Origin: Spirochaetaceae bacterium | GTDB lineage: Bacteria > Spirochaetota > Spirochaetia > DSM-27196 > PWMO01 | Reading direction: 5' to 3' | Assembly (NCBI GenBank): GCA_007693325.1 | Contig: REDW01000083.1 | Span: 1 to 37,143 of the forward strand | DNA: 37,143 nucleotides | Shown: in pieces, positions 16,961-25,209 of the stretch | Layout of the letters: the number at the start of each line of letters is the position of its first letter | Numbering within the stretch: position 1 is the first letter of the stretch | The notes under the pieces: generated by a model | What the model was told of the DNA's origin: nothing | Database searches by the model: none | Seen by the model: the letters and a program-made list of their open reading frames with translations, nothing else | Made by a program: the position numbers and the translations under genes

Positions 16961-18157
16961 ATGAATCGAGATCATCCGGCTATCCATCCGTTTACTATCG
17001 GGCGCACTCCGCAGCTGATCCTGGGCCCCGCTGCACGCAACGGGCTGGCTGACATGCTGAAGGCGGCCGGGGTAGCACGGATCGGCGTGATAACCGGTTC
17101 ACGTTCGTTTCGCGGGTCGGCCGCGTGGCAGGAGCTGCAATCGCGGTTGGCCGAAGCGCGCGTGCAGTGGAAGGATTTTGCGATTTCCGGAGAACCGAGC
17201 CCGAGCTTTGTGGACCGGGTTAGCGCCGGACTGCGCGGGATCGAGGCGCAGGCGGTGGTAGCGATCGGCGGCGGCAGCGCCATCGACGCCGCCAAGGCCG
17301 CTGCGGCCGGGTATTATCTGGAAGGATCGATCAAAGATTACCTCGAAGGCGTCGGCACGCGCTCTCCCGACGGACGGTCGCTGCCGCTGTACGCGCTGCC
17401 GACTACCGCGGGCACCGGAACCGAAGCTACCAAGAACGCTGTCCTGAGCGAAATCGGCCCCGCCGGGTTCAAGAAGTCGCTGCGGCATGATAACTACATC
17501 CCGGTTGCCGCGATCATCGATCCGGAACTTGCGCTAGGCTGCCCGCCGTCGGTCACTGCAGCGTCGGGCATGGACGCGCTAACACAGCTGATAGAGCCCT
17601 ACGTCTCAACCGGCGCCACGCCGTTGACCGACGCGATGGCCGAATCCGGGCTGCTGTGGGCCGGGCGTTGCCTGGAGCGCGCCGTGCTGAACGGCAGCGA
17701 TATTAGCGCGCGTACCGGAATGGCCTACGCCGCCTATCTCTCGGGAATCTGCCTTGCAAACGCCGGGCTGGGTATTGTGCACGGCGCTGCATCGCCGGCC
17801 GGAGCGGCGCGCGAGATTCCGCACGGAGTCTTCTGCGGCACTCTGCTGGCAGTAGCGCTGCGCTACAGCCTTGAACAGCTCGATGCTGAGAACCCGCAGC
17901 ACGCAATCGCGCGGCGGAAGTACGCGCGTGCCGCGGTGCTGCTGACCGGCGAGGACCACGGAACCGTGGAGGGCAACTGCGCCGCACTGGTGGAGGAGCT
18001 GGAACGTCTGACCGAGGTAATCGGTGTGCCGCGCCTGGCAGCCTTCGGGTTTGATGCCGAGACCGTGCGCACTGTGGCCGCCGGCACCGCCGGCAAGTCG
18101 CACCCGGTGGAGATCGATGCCGCAGCGGTAGAGGCTATGCTGTTGGAGCGGCTGTAG
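16961..18157 (+). CDS. Iron-containing alcohol dehydrogenase family protein
   Basis: Cytosolic NAD(P)-dependent oxidoreductase of 398 residues. The nucleotide-binding GGGSAIDAAK lies near 106-115 and LPTTAGTGTEAT near 147. The metal site region has GMDALTQLIEPY and GIVHGAASPAGAAREIPHG. Two metal histidines and the aspartate are present, but the position that is histidine in FucO-type enzymes (DALTH) is glutamine here. Related Fe-ADH subgroups also have DALTQ, so this is a subfamily trait rather than damage. The substrate, an alcohol or aldehyde, is unknown. It precedes the DeoR regulator by 129 bases and may belong to the same catabolic locus. Confidence 0.88.
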   Translation: MNRDHPAIHPFTIGRTPQLILGPAARNGLADMLKAAGVARIGVITGSRSFRGSAAWQELQSRLAEARVQWKDFAISGEPSPSFVDRVSAGLRGIEAQAVVAIGGGSAIDAAKAAAAGYYLEGSIKDYLEGVGTRSPDGRSLPLYALPTTAGTGTEATKNAVLSEIGPAGFKKSLRHDNYIPVAAIIDPELALGCPPSVTAASGMDALTQLIEPYVSTGATPLTDAMAESGLLWAGRCLERAVLNGSDISARTGMAYAAYLSGICLANAGLGIVHGAASPAGAAREIPHGVFCGTLLAVALRYSLEQLDAENPQHAIARRKYARAAVLLTGEDHGTVEGNCAALVEELERLTEVIGVPRLAAFGFDAETVRTVAAGTAGKSHPVEIDAAAVEAMLLERL

Positions 18158-18201
18158 ACCGCAGGCGCGCACCGGAAGCGTACAAGCCGCTGCTGTTTTT
18201 T
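18147..18201 (+). terminator. Possible intrinsic terminator after the iron alcohol dehydrogenase
   Basis: AGCGGCT (18147-18153) can pair with AGCCGCT (18185-18191), and a run of six T follows at about 18196-18201. The loop is long (31 bases), so the case is weak. Confidence 0.3.
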
Positions 18202-18207
18202 CTTTTC

Positions 18208-18242
18208 TTGTGAAATCGCGTATCGTTTGTTATCATCTGTTA
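18208..18242 (+). promoter_or_regulatory. Promoter and probable operator of the DeoR-family gene
   Basis: TTGTGA (18208-18213), 17 bases, TATCAT (18231-18236). Overlapping the -10 are two direct repeats, TTTGTTA (18226-18232) and TCTGTTA (18236-18242), set 10 bp apart. The 9-mer TTGTTATCA here recurs at 28613-28621 in the promoter of the second sugar operon. Autorepression is the simplest reading. Confidence 0.5.
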
Positions 18243-18286
18243 GAGTGAATTCCGTTTACGGTATCCCTTGAGACAGGTGGCAGCCG

Positions 18287-19075
18287 ATGATTAGCGAGTC
18301 AGAACGTGGTGGCACAGTGTTTGCCGAAGAGCGCCAGGCCCAGGTAGTCGAGTACGTGCACAAGCACAAGAAGGCTACCGTGCACGATCTCACTGCAGTC
18401 TTCAGTGTTTCCAGCGCTACAATCCGCAACGATCTGCGGGCGCTCGAGCGGCGCGGTCTGCTGCTGCGGACACACGGCGGCGCTATGGTGACCACCAAGA
18501 CCCGCTACGAGGAAGCGCTGCAAGAACGCCACACCCACAACCTGCAGCAGAAGCAGATGATCGCCAATGCGGCGCTCTCTCTGATTGACGACGGCGACAC
18601 CATCATACTCGATACCGGCACAACGGTGCTGGAACTGGCGCGGCTGCTGTTTCACAAGCGCGACCTCACGGTAATAACCAACGACATCGAGATCGCTCGT
18701 GTGCTCGCGGACAGCCAGGACGGCACGCTGATACTGATCGGGGGCGTGGTGCGGAAACAGTTTCGCTGTGCGGTGGGATCGCTGTCGAGCGCCATCCTGG
18801 CGGGGCTGCTGGTGGACAAGGCGTTCATGGCAGCCAACAACTTCGATCTGCACAAGGGCGCCTCCACTCCTGATCTGGACCAGGCCGACACCAAGAAGGC
18901 CATGATTGCGGTGGCGTCCAAGCGCTTCCTGCTCTGCGATCACGAAAAGTTTGGCACCCAGTCTTTTGCGCAGTTTGCCGCGGTCAAGGATTTCGACGTG
19001 ATTGTGTCCGACCGGTTTGAGCCCAGGGAGCAGCGGTTGCTGGAACAGTTGGGCGTTGAGGCGCTCACGCCGTGA
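18287..19075 (+). CDS. DeoR-family transcriptional regulator
   Basis: A 262-residue sugar-phosphate-responsive repressor. The N-terminal winged helix covers about 14-70 with the family signature TVHDLTAVFSVSSATIRNDLRALERRG. The C-terminal ISOCOT-type effector domain has ILDTGTTVLELARLL, LTVITNDIEIA, LIGGVVRKQF, KAFMAANNFD (usually F-x-G) and a final LLCDHEKFG. AGGTGG lies 7 bases before the ATG. It directly precedes the nine-gene sugar operon by 58 bases, so it most likely controls that operon and itself. The inducer would be a phosphorylated intermediate of the pathway. Confidence 0.92.
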   Translation: MISESERGGTVFAEERQAQVVEYVHKHKKATVHDLTAVFSVSSATIRNDLRALERRGLLLRTHGGAMVTTKTRYEEALQERHTHNLQQKQMIANAALSLIDDGDTIILDTGTTVLELARLLFHKRDLTVITNDIEIARVLADSQDGTLILIGGVVRKQFRCAVGSLSSAILAGLLVDKAFMAANNFDLHKGASTPDLDQADTKKAMIAVASKRFLLCDHEKFGTQSFAQFAAVKDFDVIVSDRFEPREQRLLEQLGVEALTP

Positions 19076-19133
19076 TGCGTTGCGCAACCAGATGCGCCAG
19101 CGGAACAACATCGATAGATATGGAGAATGGAGC

Positions 19134-20453
19134 ATGAAAACCCGTGTAACACCGGTCTACTTCACAACTCGTGACGACGGATTCGACCGGCAGCTCAGCG
19201 CGCTTCAGCGGTTGTTTGAGGACGACGCCGAGTTCTTGCCGGCCGTACTGATCGGCTCAGCGCTGCCTGTAGAAACCGAGGCGGTGCTGTTTCCGCAACT
19301 GCTGGGCGAGGCATACAGCAGAATAGAAGAATTCTCGCGCATCAACGCGCCGATTCTGATCATAACCTCCGAGTTCGGCACGCTGTCTATGTGGGACTGG
19401 GAGATCATGGCCTTCCTGGAATCGCACGCTATTGCAACCCTGGCACCCTATAGTGTGGAGCAGGCGCGCATCATGTTGCGCGCGGCGCGGGTCAAGTCCG
19501 AGCTGGCGCACGGGGTGTTCCTGATGTATCAGGATAACCCCGGCGAGGGACAACAAGCGGATATCTTCAAGCGATTCTGGTGGTGGGAGCAGCAGTGCCG
19601 GCACGAATTAGGCGAGCGCTTCGGTGTCCGCGTTGAGTACCGCAGCTACAAGGAGCTGGGTGTGCGCATGTCCGCGATCGATGACGCTACGGCGCTTCAG
19701 GAGTGGAAACGCTGGGACTACCCTGCAGAAGGGCTCTCCCAACGAGCGATAGCCGCCGCGGTCAAGCTCTACCTGGCGGTCAAAGATGACGTCTCACGCA
19801 TTGAAGGAATCCTCGGTGTTGGCAGCAACTGTCTGAACGAGTCGCACTTCTGCAATACCACGCCGTGCGTCGCGTGGAACATGCTCTACGATGAAATGGG
19901 TCTGATGTGGGCCTGTGAGGCGGACATCGTCTCGCTGGTGACCAAGTACATACTGCATAAGTCGCTGGCAGTTCCAACGGTGATGACCAACATCTATCCG
20001 TTTCTGATGGGAATGGCGGCGCTCAAGCACGAGAAGATTCCAGCGTTCCCCGAGATTGTAGACAACCCTGAGGACCATCTGCTGGTGGCGCACTGCGGCT
20101 ATTTTGCGCTGGCCCCGCGATCATTCTGCGAAACGTGGTGTCTGCGACCCAGCGTTCTGGAAATAGTCGACGATAACAGCCACATGATGGATGCCCGACT
20201 GGCCGCGGGCCCGATTACACTTGCCAAACTTGATCCCTACCTGCGGCGGCTGCGGATCGTCGAAGGCAGACTCAAGGGCTATGCGCAGTACCCCGGCTCG
20301 GACTGTCTCAACGGTGGGGTGATCGAGGTCAACGACGGCCACCAGCTTATGCGATCGGTTACTTCGCATCACCAGTGCCTCATGACCGGCGCCCAGGCGC
20401 GCAACGCGCGCATCGTCAGCGATGTGTTCGGTCTGCAGTTTGATCAGCTGTGA
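19134..20453 (+). CDS. L-fucose/L-arabinose isomerase-family protein
   Basis: A 439-residue cytosolic protein of the fucose/arabinose isomerase superfamily, expected to interconvert an aldose and a ketose with a divalent metal. The conserved C-terminal half has GVGSNCLNESHF, TTPCVAWNMLYDE, WACEADIVSLVTKYIL, LLVAHCGYF, IVDDNSHMMDARL, GYAQYPGSDCLNGG and TSHHQCLMTG. The glutamate and aspartate of WACEAD and the late histidines are candidate metal ligands. It is shorter than FucI (about 590) and belongs to the uncharacterised sugar isomerase group. The ATG at 19134 has GGAG 6 bases upstream; the longer frame overlaps deoR. It is the first gene of the catabolic run. Confidence 0.82.
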   Translation: MKTRVTPVYFTTRDDGFDRQLSALQRLFEDDAEFLPAVLIGSALPVETEAVLFPQLLGEAYSRIEEFSRINAPILIITSEFGTLSMWDWEIMAFLESHAIATLAPYSVEQARIMLRAARVKSELAHGVFLMYQDNPGEGQQADIFKRFWWWEQQCRHELGERFGVRVEYRSYKELGVRMSAIDDATALQEWKRWDYPAEGLSQRAIAAAVKLYLAVKDDVSRIEGILGVGSNCLNESHFCNTTPCVAWNMLYDEMGLMWACEADIVSLVTKYILHKSLAVPTVMTNIYPFLMGMAALKHEKIPAFPEIVDNPEDHLLVAHCGYFALAPRSFCETWCLRPSVLEIVDDNSHMMDARLAAGPITLAKLDPYLRRLRIVEGRLKGYAQYPGSDCLNGGVIEVNDGHQLMRSVTSHHQCLMTGAQARNARIVSDVFGLQFDQL

Positions 20454-20491
20454 CGCCGGAAGCATGTGGCGCGCAGCGCTGCCGCCTGCTC

Positions 20492-20511
20492 TACATCTGA
20501 ACACATCTGAA
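20492..20511. repeat. Tandem 10-bp direct repeat next to a -35 element
   Basis: ACATCTGAAC occurs twice head to tail (20492-20501, 20502-20511), directly before TTGACA at 20512. One helical turn per unit suggests binding of a regulator to one face of the DNA. Confidence 0.7.
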
Positions 20512-20542
20512 CTTGACATATGCCAGCACTGCGCGGTAATAT
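20512..20542 (+). promoter_or_regulatory. Internal promoter upstream of the Gfo/Idh/MocA gene
   Basis: A perfect TTGACA (20512-20517) is followed after 19 bases by TAATAT (20537-20542). The spacing is long. The start would be near 20549, about 22 bases before the ATG. Confidence 0.45.
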
Positions 20543-20570
20543 GCTACCGAACAATATCAATGGAGAACAA

Positions 20571-21611
20571 ATGAAAGCTGCTATCGGAATAGGTCTCATA
20601 GGCTGTGGGCGCGCGGGCAGGATTCATGGGCGCTGTTTTGGCGGGCGGATCTCTGGAGCCCGACTTGTGGCAGCAGCCGATCCCGACGGTAACGCTGCGC
20701 AACGGGCAGCTCATGATTTTGGTGCCGACAACTGGTACACGGACTTTCGCCGGTTGATCAATGACCGCGCCGTTGACGCGGTAGTGGTTGTTACGCCAAC
20801 CAATTTTCACCGTGAGATTGTGGTAGCCGCTGCTGCCGCCGGCAAGCACGTGCTGTGCGAGAAGCCAATGGCGCTTGGGGTTGATGAGTGCAGAGAGATG
20901 ATAGAGGCTACCAATCGCGCACGGGTGAAGCTTCAGATTGGGTTCATGCGCCGCTTTGACGCAGGTTTTTGTGCCGCAAAGCAGGCTATTGAGAACGGCG
21001 AGATCGGCGAGGTTGTGCTGGTCAAGTCTTTGTCGCACGGTCCGAGCGTTCCGCAGCGATGGATGTACGATATAGCGGCCAGCAACGGCCCTCTGGCGGA
21101 GGTGAGCAGCCACGATATAGATACGCTACGCTGGTTCAGCGGCAGCGAAATCACTGAAGTCTACGCCCTGGCGGGCAACTACCGCTGTCCCGAAGCGCGC
21201 AGCGAGTTTCCCGACTTCTACGATAACGTGGTAGTCTCGGCCAGGCTGAAGAACGGCAGCCAGGGCGTGATCGAGGGTGCCGTGTCGGTGTCGTATGGCT
21301 ACGACGCGCGCGCGGAGGTCCTGGGCACCAAAGGGGTTCTCTTTGTTGGTGGCCTGGCCGAGCGGCCGCTGACCGTGTGCAGCGCATCGCTCCAGGTGCA
21401 GCAGCCGATAGTCAAGAGCTGGCGCACGCTTTTCAGCGACGCTTACGAGGCCGAGGACGCCAGTTTCATTGAGGCAATCCGTGAGGATCGCCCGCCGGAG
21501 GTCAGCGGGATCGATGGACTGCGCGCTGTAGAGGTGGTCAACGCCGGTAACCGTTCGATTCGTGAGGCGCGGCCGATCAGCCTTGCTGCAACCACGGAGG
21601 TGGACGTATGA
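20571..21611 (+). CDS. Gfo/Idh/MocA-family oxidoreductase (inositol dehydrogenase-like)
   Basis: NAD(P)-dependent dehydrogenase of 346 residues acting on a sugar or cyclitol. The Rossmann loop GLIGCGRAGRIHGRCF is at about 8-23, VVVVTPTNFHREI follows, and the CEKPMAL catalytic lysine motif lies near 103. GFMRRFDAGF and EVSSHDIDTLRWFSG (the HD catalytic dyad) fit the inositol 2-dehydrogenase branch. The ATG at 20571 has TGGAG 6 bases upstream; the frame starting at 20520 overlaps the promoter. It ends with an ATGA overlap with the next dehydrogenase, indicating coupling. Confidence 0.92.
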   Translation: MKAAIGIGLIGCGRAGRIHGRCFGGRISGARLVAAADPDGNAAQRAAHDFGADNWYTDFRRLINDRAVDAVVVVTPTNFHREIVVAAAAAGKHVLCEKPMALGVDECREMIEATNRARVKLQIGFMRRFDAGFCAAKQAIENGEIGEVVLVKSLSHGPSVPQRWMYDIAASNGPLAEVSSHDIDTLRWFSGSEITEVYALAGNYRCPEARSEFPDFYDNVVVSARLKNGSQGVIEGAVSVSYGYDARAEVLGTKGVLFVGGLAERPLTVCSASLQVQQPIVKSWRTLFSDAYEAEDASFIEAIREDRPPEVSGIDGLRAVEVVNAGNRSIREARPISLAATTEVDV

Positions 21612-22660
21612 TGACCGCGGTGCGGTTGATTGGCAAGCAGTCACTCGAGGTTCAAAGCGTTGCTGTGCCCCAGATTGAAGACGATGAATTGCTGTTGCGG
21701 GTTCGCTCGGGATTTATCTGCGGCACAGATCTGAGAATGTACAAGAACGGCCATGCGCACACGCAAGGCGCCGGAGGGCTTACCCTCGGCCACGAGGTGG
21801 CCGGCGAGATCGCCGCTGTAGGCCGTGCGGTCAGCCGCTACAGCGAGGGGATGCGGGTGACTATTGATCCCAATATCGGTTGTGGAGTGTGTGACGTCTG
21901 CGTCAGCGGCAACACCCAGATGTGCCCCGATCTGAGAGCGCTTGGAATCCACATCGACGGCGGTTTTGCGGAGTACGTACGCATACCGCGCCAGGCGGTT
22001 CAGCAAGGTAATGTTGCGGTCATTCCGGAAAACGTGTCGTTTGATGAGGCTGCTCTCGCTGAGCCGCTGTCGTGCGTGCTGAACGCTGCCGAGCGTTGCG
22101 CAACCCAACCGGGCGATATCGTATTAGTTGTTGGTGCGGGGCCGATTGGGCTGATGCACGGCAGAATACAGCGGATGTTCGGGGCGGGAATGATCCTGGT
22201 CCACGATATCAATGAGCAGCGCCTGCAAGCGTGCCGCGAACGCGAACCGCAGTTTGTTACTATCGGGCCCGATGAGCTGGATACGGCGGTTGCGCAGTAC
22301 AGCGGCGGCAAAGGGGTGGATGTCTGCATTACCGCCGCGCCTTCACCCGAAGCGCAGCAGCGCGGGCTTGAGCTGCTGGCGCTGAACGGCCGCCTGATGC
22401 TGTTCGGCGGTCTACCAAAGGATCGTCAGAACGTTCTGTTCAACAGCAACCTCATCCACTACAAGCAGCTGATCGTCAGTGGCACAACACGGCAGAATCT
22501 GCGTCAATACCGCGCCTGTATCGATTTCATTGCCAAGGGTATTGTAACGGTCAGCGATATCATCACGCACCGCTTTGCTCTCGAGGATGCCGAACGTGCG
22601 TTTGACGATGCAGCCGCCGGTACGGGACTGAAGCTGGGATTCAGCGTTGGTGGGCAGTGA
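21608..22660 (+). CDS. Zinc-dependent medium-chain alcohol dehydrogenase
   Basis: A 350-residue polyol or sugar dehydrogenase. Catalytic zinc residues are the Cys in FICGTDLRMY and the His-Glu in LGHEVAGE. Structural zinc cysteines are in GCGVCDVCVSGNTQMC. The coenzyme loop is VVGAGPIGLMHG. It is a clear paralogue of the minus-strand enzyme at 35002-36045: both share CGTDLR, a FxExxxIP block and an LFGGLP..SNLIHY stretch. The ATG at 21608 overlaps the preceding stop (ATGA). Another ATG follows immediately. Confidence 0.92.
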   Translation: MMTAVRLIGKQSLEVQSVAVPQIEDDELLLRVRSGFICGTDLRMYKNGHAHTQGAGGLTLGHEVAGEIAAVGRAVSRYSEGMRVTIDPNIGCGVCDVCVSGNTQMCPDLRALGIHIDGGFAEYVRIPRQAVQQGNVAVIPENVSFDEAALAEPLSCVLNAAERCATQPGDIVLVVGAGPIGLMHGRIQRMFGAGMILVHDINEQRLQACREREPQFVTIGPDELDTAVAQYSGGKGVDVCITAAPSPEAQQRGLELLALNGRLMLFGGLPKDRQNVLFNSNLIHYKQLIVSGTTRQNLRQYRACIDFIAKGIVTVSDIITHRFALEDAERAFDDAAAGTGLKLGFSVGGQ

Positions 22661-22689
22661 ACCTGGCTGATCTGCGAAGGGGTTAATCG

Positions 22690-24216
22690 ATGAGTGGGAG
22701 CTATGTAGTTGGAGTGGATGTTGGGACGCAGGGGACCAAAGCCGTCTTGTGTAACGAGGATGGCGCGTGCCTCGCCGAGGCGTTCCGGGAATCCAACATC
22801 ACCGAGCCGCAACCCGGTGCGCTGATCGAGGATCCTGAGGAACAGTACGCGGCAGTCTGCGCCACGGTGAAGCAGTGTATCGAGCAATCTGCAGTGTCTG
22901 CCGCAGAGATCGTCGCGATTGCTATTGACGGCCAGATGGCCGGAATAGTGGGGGTGGGTGCAGACGGGCGTAACGTGATTCCGTATGACTCGTGGCTCGA
23001 TACGCGCTGTGCGCCCTACATTACGCGCATGGCTGAACGCGCCGGAGATGCAATTCTGCAGAGCAGCGGCAACGTACCGAGCATCAACCACGGCCCCAAG
23101 ATACTGTGGTGGAAAGCTGAGCATCCCGAGGAGTACAATCGCATCAGCGCCTTCGTGCAGCCGGGATCATACGCGGCGATGCGTCTCTGCGGCCTCGACG
23201 GCACGCAGGCGTTCATCGACGTAACCTATCTTCACTTCTCGGGCTTTGCCGATAACGCCAACAGTCGCTGGAACGAGGATCTCTGCCGCGAGTTCGGGGT
23301 TGATCCGGTCAAACTGCCGCGCATCCTGCGGCCCAACGAGATCGTGGGAACGGTAACCGCCGAGGCATCACGGCTGTCGGGGCTCGCTGAAGGGACCCCG
23401 GTGGCCGCCGGCTGCGGAGACACCGCGGCCTCCTTCCTGGCGTGCGGCGCGGTCTCAGCGGGGATCTGCGTCGATGTTGCCGGGACCGCCAGTGTGTTTT
23501 CATTGACGTCGGATCAATTCCGACCGGACGTTGCCTCGCGCGTGCTGGGGTGCAGCCAGGCGGTTACGCCGGGGATGTGGCACCACTACGCCTATATTAA
23601 TGGCGGAGGGATGAACCTGGAGTGGTTTCGCAAGACGCTGGCGGCGGTTGAACCGCGCGCGCTCAACACGCAAAGCTTCGAGGAGCTCAATGCGCTGGCC
23701 GACAGCGTTAAACCGCAGCTGAGTGACCCCTACTTCATCCCGCACGTGGCAGGCAGAGTGATGCCGAGCGCGGCGCACCTTCGCGGCGCATGGCTGAACC
23801 TTTCCTGGTCTCATACCATCGGGCACCTCTATCGCAGCACGCTGGAAGCGGTGGCGCTCGAGTACGGCATCTATCTCAATGCAATACGGCGGCTCGACCC
23901 GGCGGTCGAGATTCGCGAGGTCCGCATCACCGGCGGCGGTGAGAAGAGCCGGCTCTGGAACCAGATCAAAGCCGACGTTTCCCAGGCACCGGTGGTTCAG
24001 TTGATCGGCTCACGCGGCGCACCGATGGGATCGGCCATGGTTGCCGCTTACGCTGCCGGAATGGCTGATACGGTCCAGGATCTGGCGTCCAGATGGACCA
24101 GACGCGGCGCAACCATCGAGCCCGACCCGCAGATGCGAGAGTACTATGAAACCAGAGGGGCGCGCTACGAGCGGTTTGTCGATGCTCTCACCGACGCCTC
24201 TCCAGCAATAGAGTGA
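22690..24216 (+). CDS. FGGY-family carbohydrate kinase (xylulokinase-like)
   Basis: ATP-dependent sugar kinase of 508 residues. The N-terminal phosphate-binding motif is GVDVGTQGTKAVL at about 8-20. DGQMAGIVGV parallels the substrate-binding SGQMHG of xylulokinase. The catalytic aspartate lies in AAGCGDTAASF, and the second ATP motif RITGGGEKSRLWNQIKADV near 415 matches the family. It would phosphorylate the ketose made by the isomerase or dehydrogenases of the same run. AAGGGG lies 7 bases before the ATG. The substrate is not deducible. Confidence 0.9.
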   Translation: MSGSYVVGVDVGTQGTKAVLCNEDGACLAEAFRESNITEPQPGALIEDPEEQYAAVCATVKQCIEQSAVSAAEIVAIAIDGQMAGIVGVGADGRNVIPYDSWLDTRCAPYITRMAERAGDAILQSSGNVPSINHGPKILWWKAEHPEEYNRISAFVQPGSYAAMRLCGLDGTQAFIDVTYLHFSGFADNANSRWNEDLCREFGVDPVKLPRILRPNEIVGTVTAEASRLSGLAEGTPVAAGCGDTAASFLACGAVSAGICVDVAGTASVFSLTSDQFRPDVASRVLGCSQAVTPGMWHHYAYINGGGMNLEWFRKTLAAVEPRALNTQSFEELNALADSVKPQLSDPYFIPHVAGRVMPSAAHLRGAWLNLSWSHTIGHLYRSTLEAVALEYGIYLNAIRRLDPAVEIREVRITGGGEKSRLWNQIKADVSQAPVVQLIGSRGAPMGSAMVAAYAAGMADTVQDLASRWTRRGATIEPDPQMREYYETRGARYERFVDALTDASPAIE

Positions 24217-24229
24217 CAGGGAGTAAGCG

Positions 24230-25183
24230 ATGACAGTAGACAATCTGAAAGCCGCAACAGTGCCCACGTTTTACTTCATTGGGGTTACTACGGGTAAGTC
24301 CTCGATCATGCGCGTATTTCCGCGTTGGGCCGAGCACCTTGGCCTCGGTGATGTGCCGATCGTCGGTATAGACTGCAAGCACCATGACAAACCGGAGGTC
24401 TATCGTCGGGTTGTTGCCTTCTTGAAACAGGACACGCATTCGCTTGGCGGTCTGGTAACAACGCACAAGATCGATCTATTGAGAGCAGCCCGTGACATGT
24501 TTGACGAGCTCGACGAGTACGCCGAGCTGCTCGGTGAGGTAAGCAGCATCTCCAAACGCAACGGCCGGCTGCGCGGTCACGCCAAAGACCCCATCACCAG
24601 CGGTCTGTCTATGGAGGCATTTCTGCCCGCAGACCACTGGCGCAGGACCGCCGGAGAGCTATGTCTGTTGGGTGCCGGCGGGTCCTCGCTGGCGCTGACT
24701 ATGTATATTATGAAGCAGAAACCGCGGTCCGAATGGCCGGCTCGGATTGTTGTGACAAATCGCAGCACACCGCGGCTGGAGGAAATGAAGCAGATTCACG
24801 CCGACATCAATCCCGGCATTGCAGTCGAGTATCACCACTGTCCGGATCCGCTACAGAATGACGAGGTGGTAGGCCGCCTTGCGCCCGGATCGATGGTAGT
24901 CAACGCAACCGGCCTCGGCAAAGACGCCCCAGGATCACCGCTGACCGACGCCGTGCGGTTTCCCGAGGACGGGCTGGTGTGGGAGTTTAACTACCGTGGT
25001 GAACTGGTATTTCTGGACCAGGCGCGTGCCCAGCAGGAGCAGCGGCGGCTTACCATTGAGGATGGCTGGGTCTACTTCATTCACGGCTGGACGCGGGTGA
25101 TCGCGGAGGTATTCGATATCGATATTCCTACCGCGGGCCCCGAGTTTGACAAACTGAGCGAAATTGCCGCCAACGCGCGGTGA
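24230..25183 (+). CDS. Shikimate dehydrogenase-like protein
   Basis: A 317-residue protein with the AroE layout. The N-terminal substrate domain has GKSSIMRVFPRWAEHLGL and GGLVTTHKIDLL. The NAD(P) domain has LCLLGAGGSSLALTMYIM, VTNRS and VVNATGLG. The catalytic lysine (here in TTHK) and an aspartate in HAKDPITSG are kept, but the usual VTxPxK has His for Pro and the usual NTD reads AKD. It lies within a sugar operon and not with other aromatic-pathway genes, so a role on a sugar- or cyclitol-derived substrate is more likely than shikimate. The frame ends overlapping the beginning of a longer but unlikely GTG start for the next gene. Confidence 0.82.
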   Translation: MTVDNLKAATVPTFYFIGVTTGKSSIMRVFPRWAEHLGLGDVPIVGIDCKHHDKPEVYRRVVAFLKQDTHSLGGLVTTHKIDLLRAARDMFDELDEYAELLGEVSSISKRNGRLRGHAKDPITSGLSMEAFLPADHWRRTAGELCLLGAGGSSLALTMYIMKQKPRSEWPARIVVTNRSTPRLEEMKQIHADINPGIAVEYHHCPDPLQNDEVVGRLAPGSMVVNATGLGKDAPGSPLTDAVRFPEDGLVWEFNYRGELVFLDQARAQQEQRRLTIEDGWVYFIHGWTRVIAEVFDIDIPTAGPEFDKLSEIAANAR

Positions 25184-25209
25184 ATGATTTCATATTAAGG
25201 AGTGCAGCA

